From Oxytricha trifallax (Eukaryota > Ciliophora > Spirotrichea > Sporadotrichida > Oxytrichidae), in the NCBI GenBank assembly GCA_000711775.1, contig ARYC01000233.1:62001-126000 (forward strand): a DNA stretch of 64,000 bases, written 5' to 3'. This document shows, one piece after another, positions 11,057 to 22,233 of this stretch. The notes beneath the pieces were generated by a model. The model worked only from the letters and a program-made list of their open reading frames with translations, searched no databases and was not told the DNA's origin. Numbering within the stretch: position 1 is the first letter of the stretch; each line of letters starts with the position of its first letter. The position numbers and the translations under genes are program-made.

Positions 11057-11134
11057 ATTAATAACCCCAACCCCTAACAAATTCCCTACAAATCAAAGCA
11101 CTTATAAACCTCATTAAGGGGTTTTGGGGTTTTG
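11057..11134 (-). repeat. Outer TBE right terminal inverted repeat
   Basis: 78 nt; reverse complement of the left end apart from a 6-nt indel, followed directly by the target duplication ACT. Confidence 0.92.
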
Positions 11135-11137
11135 ACT

Positions 11138-12022
11138 GTGAGGAAGCAACCTATGCTAGGCAATCCTGATTCATTTTTATAATATTTATTAGTTAATTAA
11201 TACATTATAATTCAAATAAAATTTTATTTATAGAGTAAAATGTTTTGATTCTTTCAAGAAATTCTTAAATTTTGATTGAGATTCAACCATATTTATTCAC
11301 TAAAATATTATTGTAATTTTTTGAATCTTTGATGTATTTTATCTAAATAATAACTAAATAATTTTTTTTTTAATTGTGGGAAAATTAATTATGATTAAAG
11401 ATTTTCAAAAATTATTGAGTTAATTTTAACATTATTTAATTATCAATACAACTCAACCAAATAAAAGAGGATTCAAGAAAAAAAATTAATTTTATAAATT
11501 TTTAATTAATGTAATTTTAGATAATTTCCTATAAGAATTAAATATTATTCAAAACATTCTCACCAATTTTAAAATATCTAATGTTTGTATAATAAGCAGC
11601 CTAAATCAGCTTAAATTTCTGCTTTATTCACCTAAAAATTTCATTTGTTATGGATGTATATTTCATATGTCAGTCTCAATAATTTATTTTAGCGAAAGTT
11701 CTTTTTAAAATATAAACAATATTAATTATTTTTTACAAACAAAAGAACTTGAAATTCGATTATTAATTAGTTTCGCTACCTGATTTTGATCAAATATTCC
11801 TCTATGTAAAGTGAAATTATAGGTAAAAAGGGCTATAAATTTAAAATATAAATTAACTTAATTATTATGACTTTTGATATATGGTATATCTTAATCGATT
11901 GATAAGTGTTATTTAAGTTTTTGCTTCTGTGATTTATGTTTTAACTTAGCCTAATTTTATTAGAATATGCGCTATTATATTCTTATAATAATCGTTAATT
12001 AATCCAGTAATTATAGAGGTGA
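11138..12022. other. AT-rich stretch without a convincing gene
   Basis: Between the outer TBE and the 3' end of the minus-strand gene at 12023-13654. One possible minus-strand coding fragment around 11720-11850 is too short to call. Confidence 0.45.
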
Positions 12023-13654
12023 TCAATTTATTTATGAGACAGTTAACATATCAGCAGGCTAGAATATGTGGGCGTTGCATGTTTTGAGAGGGAGGGGGCA
12101 ACAAAAAAACCTCTTCTTGAACTCATTTGCTAATTAACTCGGTTTAGAAGATGGGTTTCTGTAGCTTATATAGGTACTGATAATCCAATTGTGGCTTATC
12201 TTTTATTTATAATTTGAAAAAATAATAGGGACTTAATTAAAATAAAAATAGGCGAATAAAAATAAAAATATAAGAGAATCTTACTTTAAATGAAATTTTT
12301 AAGCATGATGTTCTACATTATCAAAAGTAAAGGACTCTTTGCTAATAGAATTAAGTTTTTGATAGCTATCTATTGGGCTTTTTCCACAATCAGTTGACAT
12401 AATGTCATGTCCTGACAAATCAGCAGAACTCATCTTTAATTAATAATAATTTATTCACATGTTTTTAATATTGCGAAATTAAAATGAATAAACCAATAAT
12501 AGATCAATTGAATAGCAGTTAAATTGATCATACTTTGTGTTATATTTTGAATATAAAAGTTCATAGTGGAAAAAAAGATTGGATTTTAATATTGAAAGTA
12601 CTAACTTATCAATAAATATAGCGATTTAAATTAAAGTAAATAGATGTCAATAATTTCAAAAATCATTTTTTAAATAAATAATTTTTACTCCCTTCGATAT
12701 ATTTCTGAAATAAACTCAATGTAAATTCAGCTACTTTAACAGAGGCTATTTAATTTTAAATTAATTTGCTGAAATTAAGAATGATAGTTAAAATTTAATT
12801 TAAGATTTAAAATCTTGATCTTGGCGTCTTTTAGCGATTTATTTTCATATGAGATATTTGCAGCGCTTAAATTTGGGCTACTTTTGATGGAATTTGTAGA
12901 AGTACTATATCCACTTGCGCTATGCTTTTCAGACATTTTTTCGTGTTATTCTACAGACTCTATTTTTTGTGTCTTTCTCTGCAACCTTAACTACAATGAG
13001 GACTTATTCAAAATTTAAAGAATTTTAAAATTCTTTTATGTAAAATTGCTTTATTTTTAAGACAATTTAGTATTAGGACTATTCCGCCTGTAAGCTAGAA
13101 GACTTGATGTCAGCAGTCATAGATTTTTGTTATATCTTCAGATCTCGTTTTTTATTCTGAACTAAGTTATTCATGGTATTCTCTTTATTTAGCTTCTCAG
13201 ATTTCGCATGTTATATATGTGAGATTAATCTTGACAGTTCTCTATAATCAAAAGTAAAAAAGATTCACTTATAATAGTTTTATCCCAATGTTTTCAATTC
13301 ATTTAAAATTAATTTTTTTTAAAAAAAAAAAGATGAACAGTAAAGTTTAGTAATGTACCTGGATTGCGAGAAGAATGCGTACTTTAGAGACTTAACATCG
13401 TGCAAAAGCCTTGAGAATTATTACTAATTCTATAAAGGGCAATTTGGTTTCTATTAGGCTGGTTCTATGTCATTTAAATTTTCATTTTTCTTGCTTTCGT
13501 CAGGACTATAAACACTATTTGCTTGTAGCTTTTCCAGGCAGGAACCCACTCTCTTTCCCAAGTATTTATCAATTTTATTAGCTTAAACTATTCAAAATTA
13601 AATTCTCAATATTTTACATTTTGATTGGGACTCACAAATCGACTTCAAACTCAT
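12023..13654 (-). CDS. Unrecognised Ser/Lys-rich protein in several MDSs
   Basis: Minus-strand segments have clear protein-like composition in one order. They run from ATG at 13654 (MSLKSICESQSK), through KIDKYLGKRVGSCLEKLQ (about 13370-13580) and KSEKLNKENTMNNL (about 13080-13240), to MSEKHSASGYSTSTNS (about 12800-12940), MSSADLSGHDIMST (12290-12435) and a last piece with PSSKPSQLANEFKKR, stopping at TGA 12023-12025. A junction with pointer AAGAT joins ...LKDAK to MSSADLSG in frame. Other junctions are not resolved: one looks like an intron with donor GTACATT near 13370, and the last may run through AT-rich DNA. No known domain; Ser-rich and probably disordered. Confidence 0.5.
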
Positions 13655-13970
13655 ACCAATATCGTTTTCTTGTATTAATTCAAATTAAAAACAAAAAATG
13701 TTTAAAATTTTTATAGTATTTTCTACTATTAAATTATAAAATATTGTAAAAGTGGCTATGGTTAAAGTTGATGTTAGTTGGTGAAAGTTTTATCCATAAT
13801 TATATATTTATTTATGAATAATGACTTTTAATCATATATATATAATTCAGAGATGATTGATTTAAAATACTTATCAATATCTTATTTTTACCTGTATTTC
13901 ATAGCATTTACAAGTTGACTGTACTAATTTAAATAAGATTATAGCTTTTGAGCAGCAGTATGTTAGAACC
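13655..13970. other. Intergenic AT-rich DNA between divergent genes
   Basis: Separates the starts of two diverging genes. I see no repeat or reading frame in it. Confidence 0.4.
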
Positions 13971-16270
13971 ATGTTTTTGGAAAAGTGTGAGAAAAAGACC
14001 ATAGACGGTATCACTTATGACATTACAAATAATACCTAAGTCGAAATTTGTATAAGAAATATTGATATTCAAATAGATTTTATTGGAGACAATAATTATT
14101 ATTTTTAATTTGGAACTGCAAATCTAAGATAGTTGAAATTTTTAACAGTTTGGACCCAAGCATGATGGAAATGCAACTGACACATGAAACCTACATTTCT
14201 TGGAAGAAAGAACTCATAAAAATGCTCAAGGAATTTATCTTATTTTACATAATTAAGGGAACACCATCAAAACTATCTCATTTTTAAATATATGTGTGAA
14301 AATATAATGGATAATTTGACAAGATGTACTTGAAGCACATCAAGAATGGGTATATTGAGATGAATTAAATTCACATGACTGCCATGAAACCGCTTACCAA
14401 CCTCCTAGAATCCAACTTGAACTTCCACTATTTAGAGCTCATTGAAAAGAAAAAGGAGGTTCCTAGTTTCAGACATGAAGCTCTTGAAGAGAAATTCAGT
14501 GATCATCTTACTCTTATAATTATATAAATGATATTACAAAAAGAAATTCGAGTAATTAATAGTTTAAGAATAAATTGTTAAATATAGACTACTCGTGTAT
14601 GTGAGATCTTCAGAGATTATGGCAATTTGAAGGATCCTTTCCACATCAAACAAATGCTTCACGTACTTAAAACTAGAAATTGGTCCTCTATCCCACTTTT
14701 TTAAGTTAAATTCTTCATAAAAGTAAAGTTTAATTATATGAGCCTAAAATCTTTGTTTTTACAACATAGAATTTTAACACAAATACAAATTAATATAGAG
14801 TATTTAATCCACCTCTTTCCTTTTACTTCTAGCCATTACACGATGCATTGACAGATGTGAGATAGTGGCTACTGAAAATGAATGAAGATGGAATTCTCAG
14901 ATGCAAGTACATCATTGAAGATAACACAGAACTCATGGAGAAAACTATCCAAAATATACTTCAAAGGATTTACAATAATGTAACAATCAGAATTAGGATA
15001 TTTAAAGAATTGGTAAATCATCTAAATTAAATAATTGTAACTATCGTTATGGTGCAAAAGGATATGACTGCATAGTGGCTTGGTGGTGATGAACTCAAGC
15101 AAGACTAATTCAAATTCATTTATAAGGTCATTAAGGTCATCTATGACTGTGCTCTCAAGGATGTCAATAGTATATATTTTGCCTGTTTTATGCCATAAAG
15201 AATACAGATGCCATGTTTTTATATGATGCCTTGTTGAATGAAGAGGCAAGAGTACTGGATCACGTCCTTCCCAACTTAGTTGCTTATCACTCAGTCTTAA
15301 ACATTAAGTCAATTATGGATACCAAAATGGCTGAGAGAAAGAAGCTCGAGGAGAAAGCCGAGAGAGAAGGAAGAAAAGTCACTTTTGGTGGTACTGGCAA
15401 CTTTGAAGAAGAAAAGAAAGGCATGATCATAAAATGTTTAAATTTTTGTACTATTTGTATATAGAGATTTCACCAATTCTCTGATATTAATGATGACTGA
15501 GGAGCAGATTTACAGACAGAGAATTGAAGCACAGTTGAATAAATCGACTACTTCTCAGTTCAGCAGCGATGCCTAAAAACAAAAAGAGGCTGAGAGAAAC
15601 GACATTGAATAATACGGAGTAAGTTTAATATAAAAATACTTCTTTTTTCATATGCTTAATTTACTTACAGAGAATGTGGGTATGGGATGGCTACATTAAT
15701 CCTTAAAAGAAAGAGCAGTTCTTAGCGTGTGCAGAAAAATTGAGACATGTTAACCCACACGTAGTCCAGGATATTGAAGACTACATTTATTAAGGTTTTT
15801 AATTTGAACATTACATAATAAACATTTTGTTGGAGGGTTTCAAGGGGAAACGTATGAATGATGTCAAGAAAATCATAGAAAACGATGTTAACGCCAGAAG
15901 AATGAAGAAGAAAAACAGATCTAAGGACGACGAAGAAGAAGAGAAAGTTATCGACAATAAGCGTAATTTCTTGAATCACATGAGACCACCCTTCTGCTGG
16001 AACTTCTTCGAGGATTCAGAAGACAAAACCCCTCATGTCTTAAGAGCAGAGGCTGACCCCAAGAGATGCTATATAGATGGCAGAATAGAGAACATAATGC
16101 AAGATATTGAGGAGATTGGACATCATCTTGCTCACTACGAGGAGACCAACTGGAAGAGGCTGAGGACCTTCACCATTGAAATTTTCAAACACATGTCCAA
16201 GCACGAAACGATGAAGGAGAGGAGACTAAGAAAAACAATTGAAGAAACTACTCCAATCATTAAAAACTGA
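13971..16270 (+). CDS. Unrecognised conserved-looking protein, many MDSs
   Basis: TGA at 16268-16270; ATG at 13971 is likely, but the first junction (around 14060-14150) is unresolved. In-frame IES removals with pointers: AATTT (14237-14317), TACTC (14514-14594), CCA (14696-14835), TGGT (15015-15053), AATA (15170-15204), ATGAT (15428-15494), GGTTT (15799-15840). One intron lies at 15619-15670. The joined protein is mainly helical and charged, for example FSDHLTRVCEIFRDYGNLKD, then a Lys/Glu-rich linker with VTFGGTGNFEEEKK. A C-terminal block follows with MWVWDGYINP, HMRPPFCWNFFEDSED and DPKRCYIDGRIENIM. I do not recognise the family. The consistent restoration of frame across seven IESs makes the gene itself secure. 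Confidence 0.75.
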
Positions 16271-16440
16271 ATTTAACTATATATTTAAAATGATTATCAT
16301 TATTATGACAGTTCTTAACTCTTTTAAGCATTAAAGATTTCTTATAAATGATTATTGCATTACAAATGGTTCATTTGAAAGATAAAGAGAGTGGAATCTT
16401 GAAAAATAAAATAAATTAATAATAATAAGCTCTAGTAAAA

Positions 16441-17530
16441 TGGTTAAGAAGAAGCAAACAGAGGAACAGAAGATGGCTGCCTTTTAAACATGGTAGGAAT
16501 CTGAAGAATACAACAAAATCATGGCTATGAGTGGGGCTAGAACAACTATATAGCCAATTATTTATTATTATTCTATAAACATTTGTAATATTAATTAAAC
16601 TTTTATTTAAATAATCAAAAATATTGCAATTGAAATGGGAACTAGGGATATTAGTGATAAATGGGACACATTCCTGAAGGAATTATTTGAACTTACAGCT
16701 TTCCTTAAAGTACCTGGTCGCAAAGCAAAATGTAATTTATAATTGAAATTTCTATAACGATTGTTCTAACATTTTCATTCATAATTTTTAATCCATTTAA
16801 GTTTTTAATCCTGATTATAGCTTTTGAGAGTATTCAATAAATATGAAATCTAATCTATTAAGCATGAGTAATATTTACATGGTAATGAGAGATTATATAA
16901 TATGGAATTTTATTTTATTCATTATATAAATTAAAAGTATAAATCTTTTACTAATACCAGGTAAACAGCATCACTTTCGCAGAATATCTTAAAATGGACG
17001 CAGACCTAGAACAAAGTCAACATGATCAAGTAAGTATCAATAGAAACACATAAATGATTATGGAACTTATAAAGACATAAAACCTGGGAGAGTCTATCAA
17101 ATATGATCCTCATTAAAATTGCACAAAATAATTTTGAACATAAGAATGACGATTTAATTTAGGTATATGATGATGGAGAAGTTCAACATCAAGAAGACGA
17201 TAGTCAGTAAGACCAGAGCCACTATGACACTTAGAATAGGTAAGTATGGGAGGAGGTTGGATATCACCGATATATCAAAGGAATTTGTTCGAATTTTGAT
17301 TTAAAGTCATAAGCATGTTATATTTACCATTGATATTTTAGACAAGAAGAAGAAGAGGAACATGACGATTAAAACGATATTGAGCATCAAACCCCAGATT
17401 CAAATAATAACAATAATCATCAAGGACATGCTCTCAACATCAACACAAATGCTTAACTTGCCGCTGATAGCAGATAGGACTATAGATCTTAGGATGAGGA
17501 GCAAAGTTAAGATTATTCTTACAAGATAAG
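16441..17530 (+). CDS. Unrecognised protein with Asp/Glu/Gln-rich C-terminus, 3' end unresolved
   Basis: Starts MVKKKQTEEQKMAAFQTW. An IES with pointer CAATT (16560-16631) joins the first part to IEMGTRDISDKWDTFLKEL...KVPGRKAK. The link from about 16733 to 16970 is unresolved. It then reads NSITFAEYLKMDADLEQ, intron 17030-17162, an acidic part, intron 17240-17341, and an acidic/Asn-rich tail. No TGA is met before the inverted-repeat element at 17599. Either an IES containing that element is removed and the frame runs into the gene at 17832, or a stop is created at a junction I cannot see. No known domain. Confidence 0.5.
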
Positions 17531-17598
17531 TTGTACACAGTTAACATTTAGAAAAAAACTATTTTTATTGTTTTTTGTAATAAAAACCCTTGATATAT

Positions 17599-17826
17599 TT
17601 AAGAATTAAGATAGGAGGCATTTATAAACAATCATGAACTTTTTATTATTGGCGAAATATTTGATAATTACCCCAATTATTAAATCTATTGGCTCGAATA
17701 ATTTCCCAAATAAATTAAACCAATCAGGGTGAGTATATTTATTTTTATGCTAGTTTAATTGATTGTAGCCAATTATAATTGAATTCTTGATTATTTATAA
17801 ATACCCTCCTATCCTAATTCTTTAAA
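17599..17826. repeat. Small terminal-inverted-repeat element (MITE-like)
   Basis: The left end has TTAAGAATTAAGATAGGAGG then ATTTATAAACAATCA. The right end is its near reverse complement (ATTTATAAATACCCTCCTATCC then TAATTCTT). Similarity continues inward for about 50 nt with mismatches. The roughly 228-nt span is AT-rich, has no gene, and lies where the reading frames on both sides must be interrupted, so it is probably an IES of transposon origin. Confidence 0.7.
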
Positions 17827-17831
17827 AAATC

Positions 17832-18718
17832 ATGGGGTTTTAGCAATAGAACAATTCAGCCATTAAAGGATCTTAACAATCAAGAAAAAATAGAGGACAT
17901 AACTATAACAAGAATGGTAAAAACTTTCTAGAAATGAACAAATAAGTCAAAACAAGTAAGTTACTCACTTTGAAATGATAGAGTCTATCCAATTTCACAT
18001 ACTATTAATCTAGTTCTTAAAATCTATTTGCTTTAGAGAAAGAATTACAGAATGAGAGCATTATGAAATAAAAGGAGAGAATGAGCGATGTGTAAATGAG
18101 AAAGAGTTAACAATCATTTATGGGATATAGTATGATGTCGTCCACTCTCAAGAGAGATGTTCCCTCAAGAGCAAACGACTGGCACACCATGTCCCTTAAT
18201 CATAAGCTTTTGGACTCAGCACCGTAAGTTAAAAAATATTGGCTCAAATGCGATTCTTAAGATATTTTTATATAGAGCAAAAACTGGAGTGACAAATAAG
18301 AGTAACACTTTCATCATAGACCACGATTCTCAAGCTAACTCTGTCGAGCCTTCAAACTCCATGTCAAAGACTTTCACTTAAACTCCAAAAGAGAAGGCAT
18401 GGCACAGAACCAACGCAAGTGAAATCGTGCTTCTTAACAGCTACAAAACTTTGGATGTTCCCAAGGGTGAAGAAGGTACTCTACTCCCCTGCAAAAAGGT
18501 CGGAGTCCCAGAGAAGCTTAACTTAAATCAAAGCAAAACACTCTATAACGTAATTATTTTGAAGATCTTAATTTAAATTATAGTCAAATTATAACAAGGA
18601 GGAGGAAATCAGAGACCAGTATAAATCTCACAGAGAAGTTAAGAGTGTTGTGCACAATCTTAATAACCCTTAGGTTCAATCTCAAAGAGCAAAGACTTTC
18701 AGTTCAAATGTCTTCTGA
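17832..18718 (+). CDS. Unrecognised basic/Gln-rich protein, four exons
   Basis: ATG at 17832, TGA at 18716-18718. Three GT...AG introns: 17956-18036, 18224-18275 and 18550-18583, each restoring the frame. The protein begins MGFQQQNNSAIKGSQQSRK. It contains NDWHTMSLNHKLLDSAP, a central Ser/Thr-rich part (SNTFIIDHDSQANSVEPSNS) and a charged C-terminus ending RAKTFSSNVF. No membrane segment and no known domain. The start could lie upstream if the locus is continuous with 16441-17530. Confidence 0.65.
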
Positions 18719-18878
18719 TGATGAATAGATAAAGAGTTGAGTTGGTAAACACTCAAAATAAAATTAAGTTATTAGAATATAAAAGCAAGATTGATGTTAC
18801 TAAGAACACCCTTTAATTCTCATTTAAGATTTTATTAACATACTTAAATGCTATTAGATTAATGAAATGATTTGATTT

Positions 18879-18892
18879 TTGATTTATTGATA
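18879..18892 (-). other. Pointer copy of scrambled SPFH gene (5' side)
   Basis: Minus-strand TATCAATAAATCAA, inside the intron that follows exon 2. It is identical to 22961-22974 on the plus strand. Recombination between the copies, with inversion, would join the two gene halves. Confidence 0.75.
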
Positions 18893-19430
18893 TAGATAGA
18901 AAAAGAATAAAATTTTAAGTGATTCACTTACCTTTGCAAACAGAATGTAATCTCTTTGATTGCTTTTAGTAGGCCATTTCTTATAAATATCGTGCAAATG
19001 TTCATCTCTAATTCTGTACATTATTGCAACTTCCAAGTACACATTTGAAGGATTTGAAGTTTTAGCTGAAATTGCACCGCTATCACCTCCAGATCCAAAA
19101 GTTATCCAAGTCCATTGAGTTGAGTAATCTATGAATTTGTACTAAGGTGATATGTAATATCTAAACAGTAGACAGTTAGTTAATCATAAAATAATGATAG
19201 AATTTCATTTCATTAAAGTATGAGAAGTGAACATTCACAAGTGGAGAAATGACTTACTTTCCAGGGTGATAGACTACACCAGTTTCAATTTGTTTTGAAA
19301 TAGTTTGAATTTTAATGGCACTTGTTCTGAATGAGACATCCCCATAGGACACTGCCAAAAGCACAGATGAAACTATAATTACAATTGCAACTATAATTAA
19401 TGAGCATGCTAAAGCACAGCCTTTTCCCAT
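18879..19430 (-). CDS. SPFH (band 7) protein, 5' half of a scrambled gene
   Basis: ATG at 19430. Exon 1 (19258-19430) encodes MGKGCALACS then a hydrophobic membrane segment (residues about 8-28) and the start of the band-7 fold (SFRTSAIKIQ, GVVYHPGK). Intron 19161-19257. Exon 2 (18932-19160) reads on with FIDYSTQWTWITFG and NVYLEVAIMYRI, a strand typical of SPFH domains, to ...YILFAK. A donor GTAAGTG follows, and no further exon exists on this strand. The continuation (DAIQKVPEDY...) is on the plus strand at 23023. Both flanks share the 14-nt sequence TATCAATAAATCAA inside the intron, so the gene is scrambled with an inversion. SPFH proteins are membrane scaffold oligomers (stomatin/prohibitin type). 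Confidence 0.85.
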
Positions 19431-19741
19431 ATTATTTAATTCTGAAATAATAAAAATACTTAACTTTTATTTATCATTTAGTAATTCCTATGAATTTCAT
19501 TTATCTAATTACATGCAAGGTAAATGCTTGAGAAACAATTAAAAATATTATTATTTTTATTTAATAAAAGATTTCAAATTTTACGAGGAAAAAAAACCTT
19601 AACTAAAAAGCAATTTAAATCTTTTTTTTCCAAAGTTTATGAATACATCAATAAAATGAAAATTTAAATTATAAATGAAATCTAATAATTAATCATTTGA
19701 TAATCAATTTAATTAACTAAATTTTTTAGGATTTTTTTCTA

Positions 19742-20251
19742 ATGTAATCTTTTTCATTGGTTTAGAACTAAGACGGAACATTGCAATCTCAGCCCACAGT
19801 TACAAATTTACAAGAGGTGCAAACTCAGTTAGATTTTGAATAAATCTAATAAAAGCTCATCAAAATAGATTTAAGGGATGAAGCCGGAAGAGAAGGTTCT
19901 CTTGGCATACAGTAACTAATTAACAGAAATCTAATCAAAATAAAACTAAAACTAAAGCTTCATTTTAAATTAATTACTACTTTATCACAGTCATAAATCG
20001 ATGCAACTCTTATAGACTCCATAACAAAAATAGAAACTTCTGAAGCTATTACTTTGCTTAAAGCTGCTAATCTCCCAACCCAGCGAGCTGTAAAGGCGTT
20101 TCTTATATCAGACATGAGAAATATCTCCTCTAAAATGCTAGATCTTTTTGCATAAGATGAGAGGGATGACGAGCAACATGATGAACTTGAAAATCTGTAA
20201 AAATATCTCACACATATCTTCAAGATACTTCAATCACTACGCCGTAAGTGA
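19742..20251 (+). CDS. Small helical protein, family member A (unknown function)
   Basis: ATG at 19742, TGA at 20249-20251. An IES with pointer TAATTA (19923-19976, 54 nt) interrupts ...GIQQL / ITTLSQ. The C-terminal half shares a helical pattern with three other genes here (20766, 22234, 31748): EAITLLKAANLPTQRAVKAF then LISDMRNISSKMLDLF. About 150 residues after IES removal. Its start faces the SPFH 5' end with about 310 nt between, so the two are divergently arranged. An intron donor-like GTAAGTGAG overlaps the stop, so an extra exon cannot be excluded. Confidence 0.65.
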
Positions 20252-20429
20252 GTACTCTTAGCTCAAAACTATTTTGTTTTTATAAATCATTAAATTAAAC
20301 ATAGACTGTATTAAATTATCCGTAATCAACAATATTTAGTGTGAATAATGCAGTTTTTCTTAATAATTATTAATCTATATAATATATCTTTGAGCTTTAT
20401 AGTAACTTTAAATAGAAATTTTTAGTATA

Positions 20430-20627
20430 TCATATCAAAGAAGGTTGTTTCCTATGCCATAACAAACAGCTTTAAATTGTGCATCAACTCAGTTTAGTTT
20501 GATAAATAAAGAGTTGATGTAGATTAAAATTCAGAACTCTGCAAAAAAGAGAAGATTATATTAACCTATTCCTCAACTTACCGAGTTGCTGAAAATAACT
20601 GTGACTTACACATACTGTGATCATACC
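20430..20627 (+). CDS. Possible coding fragment
   Basis: An open stretch with protein-like composition (KKVVSYAITNSFKLC, ILTYSSTYRVAENNC) ends at TGA 20625-20627. It has no start codon of its own, and I could not connect it in frame to the gene upstream. It may be an MDS of a gene elsewhere or part of member A. Confidence 0.3.
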
Positions 20628-20765
20628 ATAATAAAATAATTATTCAAAAATAATTGTATTTTAGAACAATAGTTTAAACGTTTAAACCACACTTATTATA
20701 TTTATAATGATTTTATTCAAACCACTTATAATTATTAATTTAAAAATTAAAAAAAAGACTTTCTT

Positions 20766-21484
20766 ATGGAATCTTAAATTAAACTGGATCAAGATATCCC
20801 AATCGACTCTTATTTCTTCGTCACAGTGAGAGATAATGGAGAGGATATTCTCTTAGAGGCTGTCCCTTATGAAAACAGATAAAATGAAATACTTAATGCT
20901 AAGATCTAAGAATTAAATGATGGTAAGTTCTTATTTTTTATCTAAAAATTGGATTAGGGTTCAGAAGATCTTAAGGAAGAAGAAAACTGATAAGGCAACT
21001 CGCAAGAAAGGAGCAGATCTATTAGATAATGAAAGAGATTTACACTCAGATTAGTGCTCAGTAAGGGGAAGTACAGCTTATCCAAACAAACCAAGATGAG
21101 TTCTTTAAGGAAAGCATTCCATCAACTTCTACATGGGCTGTTCAGTAATTTATTGAAAACTCTAGAGTTTATCTGAAAATCAGACTAAACATTAAGCTGC
21201 ATTTTTGTTTAAATACTTATCAGTTAGGTGTTGAGACTGAGTTGAAAGATGCATATCTGAAAGGAGATACTCAAATTGTAACGAATTATCTCAAAGCAGC
21301 AAGGACATCATTGAGAAAGATCGTTCTCAGAAATGTTTTGGCTGACATGAGTTCGGTTAGTATTTAATTATTTGATATTAAGGAGGCCCAAGGACCAAGA
21401 ATGCTAAAAGACCAGGTGAAATTTGACAACTTGAAAGTCATTTTAAGACACTTACAAGATATCCAAACATATCTTCTCGAATGA
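20766..21484 (+). CDS. Small helical protein, family member B (unknown function)
   Basis: ATG at 20766, TGA at 21482-21484. Intron 20923-20957. An IES with pointer TTATC (21174-21221, 48 nt) joins ...NSRVY to QLGVETELKDAYLKG in frame. The N-terminus (DSYFFVTVRDNGEDILLEA) looks globular. The C-terminal half (NYLKAARTSLRKIVLRNVL, then ADMSSVSIQLFD and VILRHLQDIQTYLLE) matches members A, C and D in pattern and spacing. No known domain. Confidence 0.7.
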
Positions 21485-22233
21485 GTGCAACGTTTTAATT
21501 GTTCATCTTTATTCTTCTTTAATAAATTATTTAATATAAAAACTGTTTACAATATTTATAGTATAATATATCATGAACTTATCTTTTATTTAAGTAGTGA
21601 TACTTAATTTTAAATTTATAAATAAAAATAAATTACTTTAATAAAATAGATAAATTTCATAAGTTATAAAAAAATGCTAATTAAGGTATATAAATATTTT
21701 AGAATTTAAGAATTAATTTTATTATAAGTATTTCAATGATTAAAATTAGTAACAAGGCTTCGTAATTAAGTTATGAATTAGTTTTGTTAAACAACCTGAA
21801 AACAACGTAATCAATAACTAAGTTATTTAAATGCTTATGTAAATTATTTTTATTTATTTAGATTCTAAGAATGTAATTATTTTTTACTATAACATTTGAC
21901 CAATTAAATAATGAGTATTAAAATTAATTTTAACAATTTTATATGGCTTTACTATATATTTTAAATAAAAAAATAAGGATTAATTGTACTCATTAACTAC
22001 TTAAGATCATTAATTTGAGGGTATTTTATAATTTTAAAAGAGATAATAGCATTTTGATAGAAAATTGGAATATAATTTTTATTATAGAAATGTAAAATTT
22101 TATTACTAAAGTATTTATTTATGGTTGTTTAATTATCAAAGAAATGAAATTTCAAAACAAAAATAATCTTAAGTATAACTATTTACTTTTCATTCAAGAG
22201 ATAAATTCAAATATAATTTTAATAAAATATCTA
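21485..22233. other. Very AT-rich intergenic stretch
   Basis: More than 80 percent A+T by eye, no reading frame with protein-like composition on either strand, no clear repeat. Confidence 0.5.

Larger units (their letters stand above)
2966..11134. mobile_element. Outer TBE transposon, interrupted by a second TBE
   Basis: A telomere-bearing element (TBE) of the oxytrichid type. It starts with CAAAACCCCAAAACCCC and ends with the reverse complement, flanked on both sides by the 3-nt duplication ACT (2963-2965 and 11135-11137), which fits the ANT target known for TBEs. Removing the inner element (3721-7840) leaves about 4.05 kb, the usual TBE size. Gene order is zinc-finger/kinase (minus), 22-kDa-type protein (plus), DDE transposase (minus). 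Only the 22-kDa-type gene is intact; the other two carry frameshifts. In the family, TBEs are cut out of the genome during macronuclear development, with their own transposases implicated. Confidence 0.95.

Noticed and set aside
12815-13018. Plus-strand hydrophobic open frame as a membrane protein gene
   Set aside because: The minus strand here encodes a clear Ser-rich reading (MSEKHSASGYSTSTNS); the plus-strand frame is its shadow.
15722-15979. Minus-strand open frame rich in Phe, Leu and Val
   Set aside because: Antisense shadow of the plus-strand gene at 13971-16270, whose frame is supported by IES and intron removal.
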